Below, in pieces: positions 10,369 to 21,700 of a DNA stretch of 64,000 bases. The first letter of the stretch is position 1, and the number at the start of each line of letters is the position of its first letter. The position numbers and the translations under genes are program-made. The stretch covers positions 1 to 64,000 of the forward strand of contig JAOCZO010000022.1 in NCBI GenBank assembly GCA_026413255.1, written 5' to 3'. Under the pieces are notes generated by a model. The model did no database searches, was not told the DNA's origin, and worked only from the letters and a program-made list of their open reading frames with translations. The DNA comes from Fereydounia khargensis. Lineage: Eukaryota > Basidiomycota > Ustilaginomycetes > Urocystidales > Fereydouniaceae.

Positions 10369-12208
10369 ATGCACAACATGATTGCCCCACCATACTACCA
10401 ACGCCAGGACCGAATGCCTGGACCTGTTGATCGAGCAATCCCACCGCCCAAGCAAATTCAAAAGAGATCTGGCTCCGCAAGCCCGGTGTCAAAGAAAGAC
10501 AAGATCAATGCCATTTCCAAAGCGAGTCTAGCTATGCTCGACCCCAGGCACGCCTTTGGTATCGATGCTGGAACCGAGTGGTATGACTCGCCTACCACTG
10601 CCTACACCACCAAATGGTCCAGTGTCAATCTCGATCAGGAGCACGGCGACTACTCGTCCCAACGGGCCCCTTCCGCCAACGGCTTTAGCCCAACACCAAC
10701 GCTCGATGCATTCACACAGTCTTCGGAGGGCTCTTTGGAGGAGAGCAGGCGCGCACGCAGCCCTGCTGCTCTCAACTCGGTATTTGAAGAAGATGACCGT
10801 GACGTGTCCGAGGACCATGGATTCCCATGGCGCCCGTTGCAGATTCGATCGCACTCGGCAACGCCGTACTCGGCGCTCAACCTCGAATTCGAGTCCGGGC
10901 ATCGTTCCATCCCCAAAGTGACCAGCAAGTCCGGCAAGGCAAACGGGTCCACACCATCGCCCTTGTCGCGTTTCTTTGCGTGGAGGCGAAAGGACAAGAC
11001 ATTGAGCAGTGGCCCTGGTCCCCTCAAAGGCTCGAGCCAGCTCGCGAGCAAGTCAAGCACGGACCTATTGAATGACGTTCCCATGAGCGCGCCTCCGACC
11101 ACGACCACGTTCGACTTTGCACCACTGAGGCGTCAGAAGACAGTTGACAGCTACGACGACAGCCATATGCATTCGCTCCCCTCAAGCCCAGTTAGGCAGA
11201 AGACCAGCTTACCGCGCGTCTACGGCGCCCAGCGCGACACGGTCCTGATCAAGAAGCAGAGCATGCCTGCTCTCCGCGAGGTTCGAGCCGCAGCTGCTGC
11301 CGCTGCCTCTGTAGCCGAACGAAAGTCCATTTACCAGCCGGCCTCGGATGCATCTGGCGGCAGCCGAAGCCGCGTGCCGGACCAGGTGCCCGCGCTGCCA
11401 CCGCTGCAGATCAGGGTTGGCACGGCTGCCTCGCCAATTATTCCTGACGAGTTTGCGTGGATGCCGTTTGAGGGTAATGTCTCACCTCCGCGTGCTGTGT
11501 CGAGCACCGGGCGTGGCGTTGCTCAGGGCTCGCGCAAGTCGACGATCATCCTCAAGAGTGAGGCGGAGGTCCGCCGCGAGCTGATGACGAGGGCTCCTCC
11601 CCTGCCTACGGACAAGGAGACCCGGTCGCGAAAGCGCATGTCGATGGCGCAGCACGTTGCCGACGGTCTCCTGCCCCAGGCGCGTGGTCGTGAGGAGCCT
11701 GTGATGCGCACGCCGCGGAACGACATGCAGGACCGAGCGAGCCGTCGCCGGAGCCGGAGTGTGGATGGGCGCAGTAGCAGTACGCATCTTGTCGAGGCTG
11801 AGATGAGCCCACTCACGCCTGACATGGCTGTCTTCCCGGCCTTTGTGAGTCACATGCAGCGTCAGCAGCCGAGCCCAGGTGCACGTGCACGTGCTAGCCA
11901 GAAAGCGCAGGACGAGGCTTGTGCGCGTACAAGTCGCCCATGGCGGGTTGACGCTGGTGTTACCTCGGCCAACTCGCGCCGGGGCGCGCAAGCAACTGAT
12001 ACGGTCCACTCGGCTCGCCGCGTGACGCTTGGCAAACCGCAGGCTCGGGCTGTGGGAGTAGCGAGTCCGACACTACTGAGCCGCAGCGCGAGGCAGCCGC
12101 TGGCGCTGCCGCTTGTCAACATTATGCCGCCGACGCCAGACATGCAGGGCGAGGAGGGTGCGGATGCTGACGAGTCGGGCAGCTGCGCGCAGGTCATTTT
12201 TTGTCCCC

Positions 12209-12242
<34 letters not shown>

Positions 12243-13212
12243 GACTGCTCGAGCGGCGTTGCCTGAGGTCAAGGTTGAGGTGGTCGATGCGTCTGGTAGG
12301 ATGCCCGAGGTCCAAGTGATGGTGCGGAGCCCGGAGAGCGTCTACTCGCCTGCGAGCCTGTACTCGCCGTCGAGTTTCGAGGAGGGGCGCTTCTCGATGG
12401 CGTATGACGGCATTGACCCGGTGGTGACCAAGGACGCGATGGACCTTGTCACTGCTAGCGCTGGCGCTGCTGGGCTGCCTGATGTGAGTGGTGGTCGGCA
12501 GCGCACAGAGAGCCTAGCGAGCGAGGTGAGCAGCGGGAGCAGCAGTTCGGGGGCGTTTGGGTTCTCGCGCAGTCTGTCCGAGTCGTCTCTGGTGAGCGGG
12601 GGGTCGTTCAGCTCGATCTCGAGTGTGGTATCCGACAGTCCTGGTTCCGAGCGTGGCTGGGGCGGGGGCGTGGGCGGGGGCGTGGGCGTGGGCGGCGGCG
12701 CTGGGCTGCCCGAGATCCGGGTGAGCTCGTCGACGTCGTTCCAGCTGTTGCTGGGGTCAGGCACGGACGAGTTGGACCAGGGCGAGGCGCAGGCACGCAA
12801 GACGGGGCTGCGGACGCCGTTCAGCTTGCACCCGACCGCCAAGGGCACGGGCACGGGCACGGGCACGGGTACGGGCACGGGTGTGGACTCGGACGACTGC
12901 GACACGCCTACGCTCGCCTCGTGTCGGCAAATGTCGTGCGCCACGCAGACCCAGGCGCGGCTCGACATTGACATGGATCTCGACGAGCTCGCGCAGGAAC
13001 TGGGACTCGGGCGGCTCAGCCAGATCCTGTCGCCGCCCACGCTCGCCCCCGCCTCGGCCCCACTGGACCTGGACACGCCGCTCTACGCGACGGCGACGGG
13101 CCTCGGTGTCGGTGTCGGTGTCGGTGTCGGTCTCGGGCTCGACTTGGGCCACAGCTATGAAGAAACACGGGATGACAGCGAGGCCCACTGGGAGATGGGC
13201 GTCGCCATGTGA
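10369..13212 (+). CDS. Large Ser/Pro-rich protein of unknown function (947 aa)
   Basis: This is a single 947-codon frame from the ATG at 10369. I do not recognise a domain. Residues 1-70 contain the most conserved-looking block (KKDKINAISKASLAMLDPRH, AFGIDAGTEWYDSPTTAYTT). A short basic patch (SRFFAWRRKDK, about residues 199-209) follows. The remainder is disordered, with many SP/TP sites, an Ala run (12213-12242, GCT repeats), a Gly-Thr run (12845-12884) and a Gly-Val run (13104-13130). Motifs such as SPLTPDMAVFPAF and MPPTPDMQ recur, which could be docking or phosphorylation sites. It has no signal peptide or membrane segment. Codon use matches its neighbours, arguing for a native gene. The very long CT-rich leader suggests regulated expression. 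A signalling or cytoskeletal scaffold role is possible but unsupported. Confidence 0.75.
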
Positions 13213-13617
13213 CCGCACTGCACTGTACCGGACAGTATTGTATTGTATTTCTAGTCGCCTAGCCGCGCCGCTCGTTTTTCGTATCAGTCCCGGCTCCAAG
13301 TTGGTTGTAGTAGTAGTATTTGATGATTACAGTACAGTAGTATACCACATAGTTACGCGCTACTCGACACTTAATACCGAAACTAGCAAGTACTGTAATT
13401 GTGCGGTTGAAAGAGTCGCCAGTGGTGGTGGTAAAGTCGCGTCAATTTTCGCAGCTCGCAGCTCGGAGCTCGGAGCTAGGAGCTGAGGAGCAGAGGCATT
13501 CATTGCATTGCATTCGATTCACAGCTCAGAGCTGGGAAGTAGAGACGCGCCTTTCGCATTCCTACAGCTGCGAGCCTCTCATATTCTGTGCGGTAATGTG
13601 GGCGGGCGATTTGGGGG
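13213..13617. other. Intergenic region upstream of SLD5
   Basis: This 405-bp spacer is between tandem genes. It has TGTATTGTATT and AGTACAGTAG type tracts near 13230-13340 and repeated GCTCGGAGCT / CAGCTCAGAGCT near 13450-13535 just before SLD5. No gene is seen. Confidence 0.55.
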
Positions 13618-14471
13618 ATGAGCGCGACGCGTTTGCATGCTTTTTTGGAAGCGACCACCACCACCACCGTTGCGACTGCGACTGGGACAGGGACAGGGAC
13701 GATGAGGGCGCTGTCGGTTGTGGTATCGTGCTACACGGCGCAGTTATCGGCGCCAGAGCTGTTGGTGTATCCGCAGGGGGAGCTGGATGCGTTGCTGGGG
13801 CAGGTCGAGTCGCAGCAGGGGATACTGGATTCGCTGTCCGCCGAGGGCGAGGGCGCGGGTGGCGACGACGAGCATCTGCGGCTGTCGCTGGTCGCGCTGG
13901 ACCTCGAGCGGGCGCGCTGGCTCGTCCGGCACCTCCTGCGCACCCGGCTCGCGCTGATCGAGCGCCACCCCACACACAACACGCACGCCATGAGCAGCGC
14001 CGAAAAGGCCTACGCCCACCAGTAAGTCCACACCCCCCAGATATACAGTAGAGTGGCATGCGGTGCTGATGGCCAGCAGGTACGAGATGCTCCAACGCGG
14101 CTTCCTCGAGTCCCACGTGCTCCAGTTCCTCCCGCCCCCCTTTGACGAATGGCACGACGTGCCCCGTGAGTACTTGCTACCCGCCACCTCAGCCCTGCCG
14201 CTGCTAACAGTGCTACACCCCAGCCCCCACGCCACACCTCGACTCCCCCGTCTTTATCCACTGCACTCACGACTGCGGCCCCCTCCGTCTGCCCGAGTAG
14301 GTAAAAAACCAACCCCCCAGTCCCCCGACCCCACTGACCCACACTCGCACCCGCACCCGCACCCGCACCCGCAGCGGCGCAACAGCCAATCTCGCCCAGG
14401 GGTCCATACACCTCCTGCGCTACCACAGCGTCCGCCACCTCGTCGCACAGCATCGCGTACAGCTCATCTAA
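13618..14471 (+). CDS. SLD5: GINS complex subunit SLD5, four exons
   Basis: Exons 13618-14021, 14080-14165, 14224-14296 and 14375-14471 join into 219 residues, the normal SLD5 length. SLD5 is part of the GINS tetramer of the CMG replicative helicase. Recognisable elements are SAPELLVYPQ (N-terminal A-domain start), ARWLVRHLLRTRLALIERHP, MSSAEKAYAHQYEMLQRGF and VLQFLPPPFDEW. The C-terminal B-domain reads NLAQGSIHLLRYHSVRHLV and ends in LI, as in the family. Introns are GTAAGT...CAG, GTGAGT...CAG with a CTAAC branch site, and GTAGGT...CAG; phases agree throughout. The acceptor of intron 1 could be three bases earlier. The first 40 residues are Thr/Ala/Gly low complexity and lack the Trp usually seen before the PELL motif, so the N-terminus is less certain. 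Confidence 0.88.
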
Positions 14472-14591
14472 GTTAACCGAACCGCACACCTTGGAGCACT
14501 GCCCCAACATTCAAGCTGCTGCTGCTGCTGCTGCTGCTAGTGAAATACGACACGGCATTCAATTAAATTACTGCACTGCTCCGCACTAGCA

Positions 14592-15872
14592 CTACTGCTT
14601 CTTCTTGTCCTCTTGCTCGTCGTACTCGCCGTCCTCGCGCTCGTCAGACACGTCGCCCTTGAGCGCCCTGTTAAAAGCCACGAGTCAGTGTCCGATGTCC
14701 GCTCCGCCTGCGCCTGCGCCTGCGCCTGGGCCAAGACTTACCGGAACATGATGCGCCACATGAGCACGTACCAGAACAGGTTGAGGAGCAGCAGCAGGAA
14801 CAGGGGTCCAAACACGTGGTACTTCATCCAGTAGACGAGCCACCATCCCTGCTCCGGGTTCCACTCCTTTGCGTACTCTGGGATAAGGTCAAACTCAAAC
14901 CAGACCGACCAGAGCGTCAGCGCACTGAGGTAGATGCGAAAGTAGGTCCAGATGGCCATAAAGACGATAAAGATACCCGTGGTGAGCTTGTCGAGCCCCA
15001 TGTAGTTGAGGCTCTTGGACAGGCCAAGCCAGGTGTCGGGAATGTCCATGCACACAAACACGGTGGTGCCAATCATGGTCAGGTTGATCAGGTAGGACCA
15101 GCCAATGAGCCAGAGCGTGACGAGGTGGTGCGCAATCAGCTCGTAGTAGTCCTTGCGTGGCTTTTCGAGCCGGAGGAGCATGACGAGTGCCTGCTGGAGC
15201 CAGTAGGCAAACTGGAGAAGGTAGTACGTCTTGAGCTCGGGCCGCATCTGCCAGTGCGGGTAGCGCAGCCAGAGATGCTCGAGCTCAAACCACCAGCTGT
15301 CCTGGAACGACATGACGTAGAGACCAAACGCAGCAGCCGTGCCCCAGTAGAGCACCGCATAGCCCTGCTCGGTGAAGCGCTCCTGTTTCGACTCGGGCTT
15401 GATGCCCCACCACTTGGCAAACGGCTTGAAGACGTACAGCGTGCTAGTCTGGCGAATAAGACTAAAGACAATGACGTAAAACACGAGGAAGCAAAGGTCG
15501 TCGTAGCCCTTCTGGTAGCGAACCAAGCCCGTCTCGGGCTGCCAGAGAGACTGGATCGAGCGCTGCAGCTGGGTGTAGGGCTTGGCCGAGGTGACGATGA
15601 CCTCCGACTGGGGCACCTGGTGGGAGATGAAGAGGAACGGACGGAACGGGTTCTCGTCCTTGGGCATGAACAGGTTCCAGTTGATGTAGCTGAGCACAAA
15701 GATGCTCACGAGGCGTGCAGACGAGGTGGGCGCAGTCATCCAGCGAAAGTTGAGAATGTCCTTCAAGAGACCCTGGCTCTTGTAGCGCTCATCGTCGTCG
15801 TGGCTCGCGTTCGGCGTTTTGGCGTCGGGGGTGGGGGCGACACGCTTGGCAGCAACTTGGGCGTACGAGGCG

Positions 15873-15908
<36 letters not shown>

Positions 15909-16051
15909 TGATGGGTCAAAGCGGTCGGGTTGGCGGCTGCCTCGTCCTGGGTGTTGGCGTTCTGGGGGACCTGGGAGATGGCATCGCTAAAGGAGGGGGC
16001 ACGCGGCCGGCCAGTGGTGGGCCTGACTGCGGGCGGGGCGGAGTCGGCCAT
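14592..16051 (-). CDS. LAG1: Ceramide synthase, Lag1/Lac1 TLC-domain family
   Basis: Exons 16051-14742 and 14667-14592 encode 461 aa. Ceramide synthase acylates sphingoid bases with very-long-chain acyl-CoA in the ER membrane. The TLC domain contains the Lag1 motif around ELIAHHLVTLWLIGWSYLIN (the His pair is H308-H309), followed by CMDIPDTWLGLSKSLNY, and about seven membrane spans. The intron (14741-14668) starts GTAAGT and ends ACAG. Splicing replaces an early stop with an acidic tail, ALKGDVSDEREDGEYDEQE plus a KKKQ ending; acidic C-termini are usual in fungal Lag1. The N-terminal 90 residues are disordered, with a Glu-Pro dipeptide run from a hexanucleotide repeat at 15873-15908. It is convergent with SLD5. 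I cannot separate LAG1 from LAC1 subtype. Confidence 0.95.
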
Positions 16052-17534
16052 GGCTTGTGATGGTGATGAGGAGGATAGGATGGAGCGAGTGCGAGTCGTC
16101 TTTGGCGCGCAAGTACAGTACTGTACTGTCCAGTACCGTACTTTTTAGGCTTGGCTTGGAGCGCGTCGCTTGTTGCTTGCTTGTTGCTTGGCTTGGGTTG
16201 AGCGTGGTGTGTTGGGGGAGAGAAGAGGGCCGAGGCGAGGCGAGGCGAACGTTGAAAAAGCGTGTTCCGCTACCCGCCTTCCGTGTTTTTTACTCTACTC
16301 TAGTGTAGTGCAGCCGGGGCGGCGTTCGATTCGAATCGGAGCCGGATCTCGGGCGAGAGCGAGAGCGAGAGCGGGAGCGAGATGACTAGTGCAGCAAACT
16401 TGTCTGACAGGTCACTTTTTGGCTCGCTGTGGCAAAGGTAAGCCTTGCAGCTCGAATCCGGCTGCACAGTACTGTACTGTATTCCGCGGCAGTTACAATC
16501 CCCGACAGCGCCCCAGACCTCAGCCAAACTAGACTCGCACGACACAGAATGGAGCAGCCCTGGCCCTGGCCCTTTGGTCGAGAAAGGGCGTGGTAGGGAT
16601 TGTCCAGAGTTGCTGCTGAGGGAGAAACCCAAGACTGGAGCGCAACAGACAGCGGAGCGGAGCGGGACTGGACTGGACTCGACTCGGCCCAAGTTAAATT
16701 AGGAACGAACTGGGGTGCAGTCATTTCAGCCTCCCCCTTTTTTTGTTTTTGGGTGGGCCCTTTGTTGCGTTGGGAGCGAGTTGAAAAAGCGCAAAAAGCA
16801 GGCAACAAAAAAGAAAAAAACTAGTTTACTGTACTGTACTGTACAGTACAATAAACTTGCTGCCTGTGATCTGCAGGCGCGACGAGAGAGACAGGCAGAT
16901 CACGGCGCGAGCGCTGAGCGGCAGCACACACTCGCGCGCCGCCCATGCATCATGCCATGCCCTTGGACTGGGCCCGTGCCGATCCTGCTCGCCGCGACAA
17001 CCTTACATGCCAGGGATTACTAGGATCCTGCCGCTGAGCCGCTCTGCTCTGGGCCCCCGAAATCAACTCGACTCGACTCGACTGCCTGCCCAGCTTGGCG
17101 ACTCGAGCCCAGCCGAGCCCAGCCCATCCTGCCTGCCTGCCAGCTTGCCTCGCCCCTCTCTGCCCCTTTGCTGCTACTGCCACTGCCACTGACCACTGCC
17201 ACTGCTCTCGGTTTGCGCGCCACGGCCATCACCATCACCATCACCATCACCACCGTCATCATCATCCTTGTTCCTCCCTCACCTACACGCTCCGTCCGCA
17301 TCAAATTTCGCATCTCTCTCTCTCTTTTTCGGACTCCCTCCCCCTCTCGCCATATCTCTGTATTGGAACCAACTAACGTTACACCGTCGTTTTTCTTGTC
17401 CATCGGTCGCAAGCAGGTATTGCGCAACCCCGTCAGCATCTAGCAAACCCACCACCCAACAAATACAGATACAGATACAGACACAGATACAGATACAGAT
17501 ACAGATACAGATACCACCTATTTCTTTTTTCAAC
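16052..17534. other. 1.5-kb divergent intergenic region with GTACT repeats
   Basis: This is the shared upstream region of LAG1 (-) and the surface-protein gene (+). GTACT/AGTAC repeat patches lie at 16112-16142, 16467-16481 and 16828-16853. A CATCAC repeat (17226-17262) and a GATACA repeat (17462-17514) lie in the probable 5' leader of the plus-strand gene. No gene is recognised. Confidence 0.6.
17462..17514. repeat. (GATACA)n hexanucleotide repeat in 5' leader
   Basis: About eight GATACA/GACACA units end 20 bases before the ATG at 17535, so they are probably in the 5' UTR. Confidence 0.88.
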
Positions 17535-18635
17535 ATGAGGCCTGCTCGCATCATTGCGCTCGCCTCTCTCCTTTCCGCCGCTGCTGTCGGCGCTTCCCAG
17601 CACAGCATCCAGTACCGCCGCACTGCCAACCACCTCGACCGCCGACTTGGCCCTGGTATCTTTGGTATCGGCGACGACGAGGACAGCAGCTCTGCATCCG
17701 CCTCGGCCTCGGCCTCGGCCTCAGAGTCTGCCGCGGCCTCAGCCTCCTCTGCATCCGCTTCATCAGAGTCTGCCGCAGCGTCCCGGTCGTCCGCGTCCGC
17801 ATCCGCATCCGCGTCTCGTGCCTCTGCCTCCTCTGCCGCTGCTGCCTCGTCCGCCTCGGAAGCAGCTGATGCACTTGCCTCGTCCCAGGCCGACTTTTCC
17901 CGCTCACTCGCCTCGGCCTCCAGTGTGTCTGCCTCTCTCAGCCGTGCCAGTGCCAGCTCGGCAGCGATGACTTCCTCGGCCTCTACTACCTACATCACCA
18001 GCACGGTCCAGGCCAGCAGTACTCCGACGCCTACCGCTCCCCAGTCCTCCGCGGATGCCGAGGACAGCGCGTCGGACAGTGGTCCCAGCAAGGGCCTCAT
18101 CATTGGCATCAGTGTTGCGGGCGGCGTCTTGATCCTCGCCGCGCTCGTCTTCCTCTACCTCAAGTTTGGCGGCAAGCGCTTTTCCGGCTTTGAAGACAAC
18201 GACGCGGATATCAAGTGGCCCGAGCTCAAGAGCGACCCGGACTCGGCCGCCATGCAGCCCCTCCCCGCCAGACGCACCGGCGGCGCCGGCTTTGACATGG
18301 GCGACGACTCGGACAACGGACACGAGGGCAGCCTCAAGGGCCGCGACTCGTTCGCCGCCAGCACCACCGCCCTCGCCGCCGCCCCGCCCTCCGGCTTCTC
18401 AGTCAACGACGCCCACTACCCGCCCATCGACCAGGGCTACCTCCCCAACCCACACCAGCCCGTCGAACCCGGCCACTACTACGACATGTACCCAGACTCG
18501 TCCGCCCCCGCACCCGCCACCTACCACCCCTCCGTACAAGTCGCCTACCCCGACACGGGCGTCTACCCCGACGCCAACAGCTACGACCCATACGCCACCG
18601 CCGGCGCCCGCCCGCACCACTCCCAGTACATCTAG
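17535..18635 (+). CDS. Ser/Ala-rich single-pass cell-surface protein (Mid2/Skg6-like architecture)
   Basis: The 366-residue product begins with a signal peptide (MRPARIIALASLLSAAAVGA). A dibasic-containing segment follows, then a Ser/Ala-rich extracellular stalk (about residues 54-160) that is probably heavily O-mannosylated. One membrane span lies near residues 186-209 (GLIIGISVAGGVLILAALVF) and a cytoplasmic tail of about 155 residues with Pro/Tyr-rich end YDPYATAGARPHHSQYI completes it. This resembles the layout of fungal wall-stress sensors of the Mid2/Wsc type. I see no cysteines in the ectodomain, so no WSC domain. The ATG at 17535 is chosen because it starts the signal peptide; the frame is open further upstream but without ATG-initiated similarity. 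A role in cell-wall sensing is inferred from architecture only. It converges on the deubiquitinase gene. Confidence 0.82.
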   Translation: MRPARIIALASLLSAAAVGASQHSIQYRRTANHLDRRLGPGIFGIGDDEDSSSASASASASASESAAASASSASASSESAAASRSSASASASASRASASSAAAASSASEAADALASSQADFSRSLASASSVSASLSRASASSAAMTSSASTTYITSTVQASSTPTPTAPQSSADAEDSASDSGPSKGLIIGISVAGGVLILAALVFLYLKFGGKRFSGFEDNDADIKWPELKSDPDSAAMQPLPARRTGGAGFDMGDDSDNGHEGSLKGRDSFAASTTALAAAPPSGFSVNDAHYPPIDQGYLPNPHQPVEPGHYYDMYPDSSAPAPATYHPSVQVAYPDTGVYPDANSYDPYATAGARPHHSQYI

Positions 18636-18798
18636 CTTAGCTCTTCCATCATCCCTCCCTTTCCTTTTCTTTCTCGTCACACCGAGCCTAGGGCTGCGCC
18701 CAGACTTGTCACGGACACTACAGTATACTGCTGCGCCTGCGTTAAAGGGGAATCAAATACCATTCCATCTGTCCCCTCCCGCACTGTGCCTCCTCTAA

Positions 18799-21700
18799 CT
18801 AGCCTTCCTCCCCCTCGGGCGTCGTGCGTGCCTTCTTGGTCCGCGGTTCCGCCTCTGCCTCCGGCTCGATCGAGCGACAGACTGTGTCGACCAGCAGCCG
18901 CGCGTCTTGAATGTCGCTGCGCACATACGTGACCAGGTACGGTGTGGCCCCGGACGTACTGGCGGGCGGGTGGTCAGAACAGGTCATGGGTCAGAAATGC
19001 ATTCCCCATCGTCTCGTCAACTGCAACTTACTCTCGGAGCACCTCAGACACGCTCACGGGCGTGACGGCGCTGTCATTGTACTTGAACCACGCCTCGCAC
19101 CCAGGCGTGAGCGGCAGCTTGCGCTGGTTGACAAAGTAGTGTCCGTGTGACGCCTCGCCGCGGTGCATAAACACAGCAGCCAGCCGATACTCGACGCGCG
19201 TCTCGTCCGCCCACAGAGCGTGCGTGCTCGCTTTCAGCCTCGCCACCTCCGTCTCGAGCGCCGTGACTTCACGCGAAACCGCCTCCGACTCGGCGCGCAG
19301 CGCATCGCTCAGCCCTGCAGAAACGTCCAGCTCGTCACCGAGCGAGTCGACTCGTGCCGCGGTCGCGGAAAGCGTCGTGCCAACGCCACGGAGGGCAGAG
19401 AGACGACTGCGTGCTTCCTCGATTCGGCGCCGCGCCTTGCGCGTCACCCGTCGCTTCTCCAGCCGCACACTATCCGTCCCCTCAAAGTCCAGGTAGCGGT
19501 CCATGTGTAGCGTCTCGGCCAACTCGACATGCGCTTGCGACTTGAACGCCCGCGCCGTCACCCGGTCGTACTGCACGCGCTGTAGCTGGATCTGTAGCAG
19601 CGGCGGCGGGTCGACTAGCGTCACTGTGCGCCGCACAGGCTGTCCCCCCGATCCTACCAGCGTCTCTTCGTCAAAGAATCCGTCCAGACCGTCAAACAAG
19701 TCGCGCCCGTCTTCCACCACGTCCACCGGCAGGATCTTAAAGATCTCCTCCTTGGTGTGGATACTCGGACCCTTGCCCCTGGCCGAGTCCGAGTCCGCAT
19801 TCGCCAACTCGAGCTGCTGGCTCGTCTTGCCAAGAAACAGGCGGGGGAGGAGGTCAGAGTTGGCCCGAGCCGAGTCCGGTGTTGGTGTGTCGTCGATATC
19901 CATCGCATTCTCATCCTCCTGCAGGGCAAGTGCAATCTCCAGCTGGAACATGCAATTGTCCAGACACTCGCTCACGTCCTGCTGCGCACCGAGCTGCATG
20001 AGCGAGTTGCGTCGAGCGGGCGCAGGTCCACTGGTCGTTGGCGCCGCAAACACTCCTGGGGCGCGAGTCGTGCTCTGCCGCCTAGGCCGGGGTGGTAGTG
20101 GTGGCGCCCCAACTTGGTTCTCTGAATCTGGTCCTGCGGTTGCAATCGTAGCCGAGCGCACAGGGAGTGGCGGAGGTGCTGTTGAGGAAATCGTCGCTGA
20201 TCGCATAGGCAGCGGTGGTGGTGCCTCGTCCTTGCCTGTGCATGTCTGAGTTGATTCCGCGCTGTCCGACACAGGCTGAGATGCTGGCACCAACGACCTT
20301 GTTGGCGAGACATCGGTCGCCAATTCAGTCGCCTCCTCCGGGGACATTGTAGCTACAGGCTGAGCCTCAGAAGTGTCCATTGGCTCGTCTTCGGGCACGG
20401 CCTCAAGGGCTGGAGCCTCGCTCACTTCCTTCTTCTCTTCGACAGGAGAGATGGTTGCAGGCTCGTCAGAGAAGATCGTCGGTTCCTCCGACCGCGTCCC
20501 TGCTGGCTCCTCACCCGCGTCAGCGGTTGTGTCCTGCTCCATATCGTCTCCTTCGAGACTGGACGATACGAGGGCGAGATACGCCAGCTCACGCTCGGGC
20601 GTGACTGCCAAGTCAGGAGTGTGAATCAACTGGCGGAACAGTTCTGCGAGGTGCAGGACAAACTTTCTTGACCGCTCTACCTCGCGCCTGGATACCTTGC
20701 GGCCGCCAACGCGCCTCGAAGCTGCGTCAGCTGCCGCTTCGAGTTTCTGCGCCTCAGGATGAACGTTGGTCGCTGCGAGCTGCAGCACCCTGTCACGGAT
20801 CTCGCGGATGGTGAAAAAGTACTGCAGCACCGAGTTGAGGTAGCACGTGTTGCCAATGTTGTTGATACCGGTAGGTCGGTCTTCAGAAGGCATTTGTTGC
20901 CAGCCATTTGCGTCGTCATTCGCGTTGCTCCGCTCGCCAGTGATCAAAAAGTTGCGAAGAAAGTCGCTGCGGCGCTCCTCGGCAACGGCACTGAGCGCCT
21001 CTTCGAGCATACCCTTGTGGGCTGGGTTGTCGCCCAGGCGAATCTCGTAGACGACGAGGAGCGTCGAGTCGTCCATGTCACGGGTGACCTCTAGCAGCGC
21101 GTACGCCTGCTCGGTCTCCATACCAACACGATTGTTGCAGGCGTCTTGCAACATTGGGGGATTGCCAAGCGTCATGGAGATGGTGCGGAGCGCCTCGCGG
21201 GCACTGAGGTAGTCTGGTGAGTCGCCCTTGGCAAGCGCCTCGCGCGCACGCGCCCTAAAGTTGTCAACAATGAACTCGTGCGGAAGCGTTTCCCTTGCCA
21301 CATCCTCGCCCAGATATTCACGTGAGAGAAGCAGACGCTGATACGCCTTGTCGACATCCCTTGCCGTGTATCTTCCCTTGCTCTTTTCGTAGGCGATCAG
21401 CTCTTGCAGGATTCTGGATGTGCTGCGCTGGGTGATGTAGATTTCTTCCACGTGTGAGAGCAGTTCGCCGGACCGCGCAGGACTGGCCTCGACATGGAGG
21501 AGGTAGGAGAACTTGATCAGCTCGTCACGGTTGCTGGCAGATGCGCCGAGAAAGTAGAGTGCCTCTTGTGTTCGGGCGGGAGGATCGTTCCTCCATGTAA
21601 AGTCATCTGGAAACATCCAACGAGGCGGCGTCAATCGTCTTTGCGTCCTCTCTTGTCGCATAACATTCGTACGCAACTCACCTTGTACAGAATGATAGCC

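Noticed and set aside
14816-16060. A 414-codon plus-strand open frame opposite LAG1
   Set aside because: Antisense shadow of the TLC-domain gene.
16300-16500. TTCGAATC-like sequences suggesting tRNA box B near 16325 and 16450
   Set aside because: No matching box A, acceptor stem or anticodon arm could be found at tRNA spacing.
5237-18635. A lipid-remodelling gene cluster (CWH43 and LAG1 both act with ceramide)
   Set aside because: The two genes are 6 kb apart, in different contexts with SLD5 and an unknown protein between. Proximity is probably chance.
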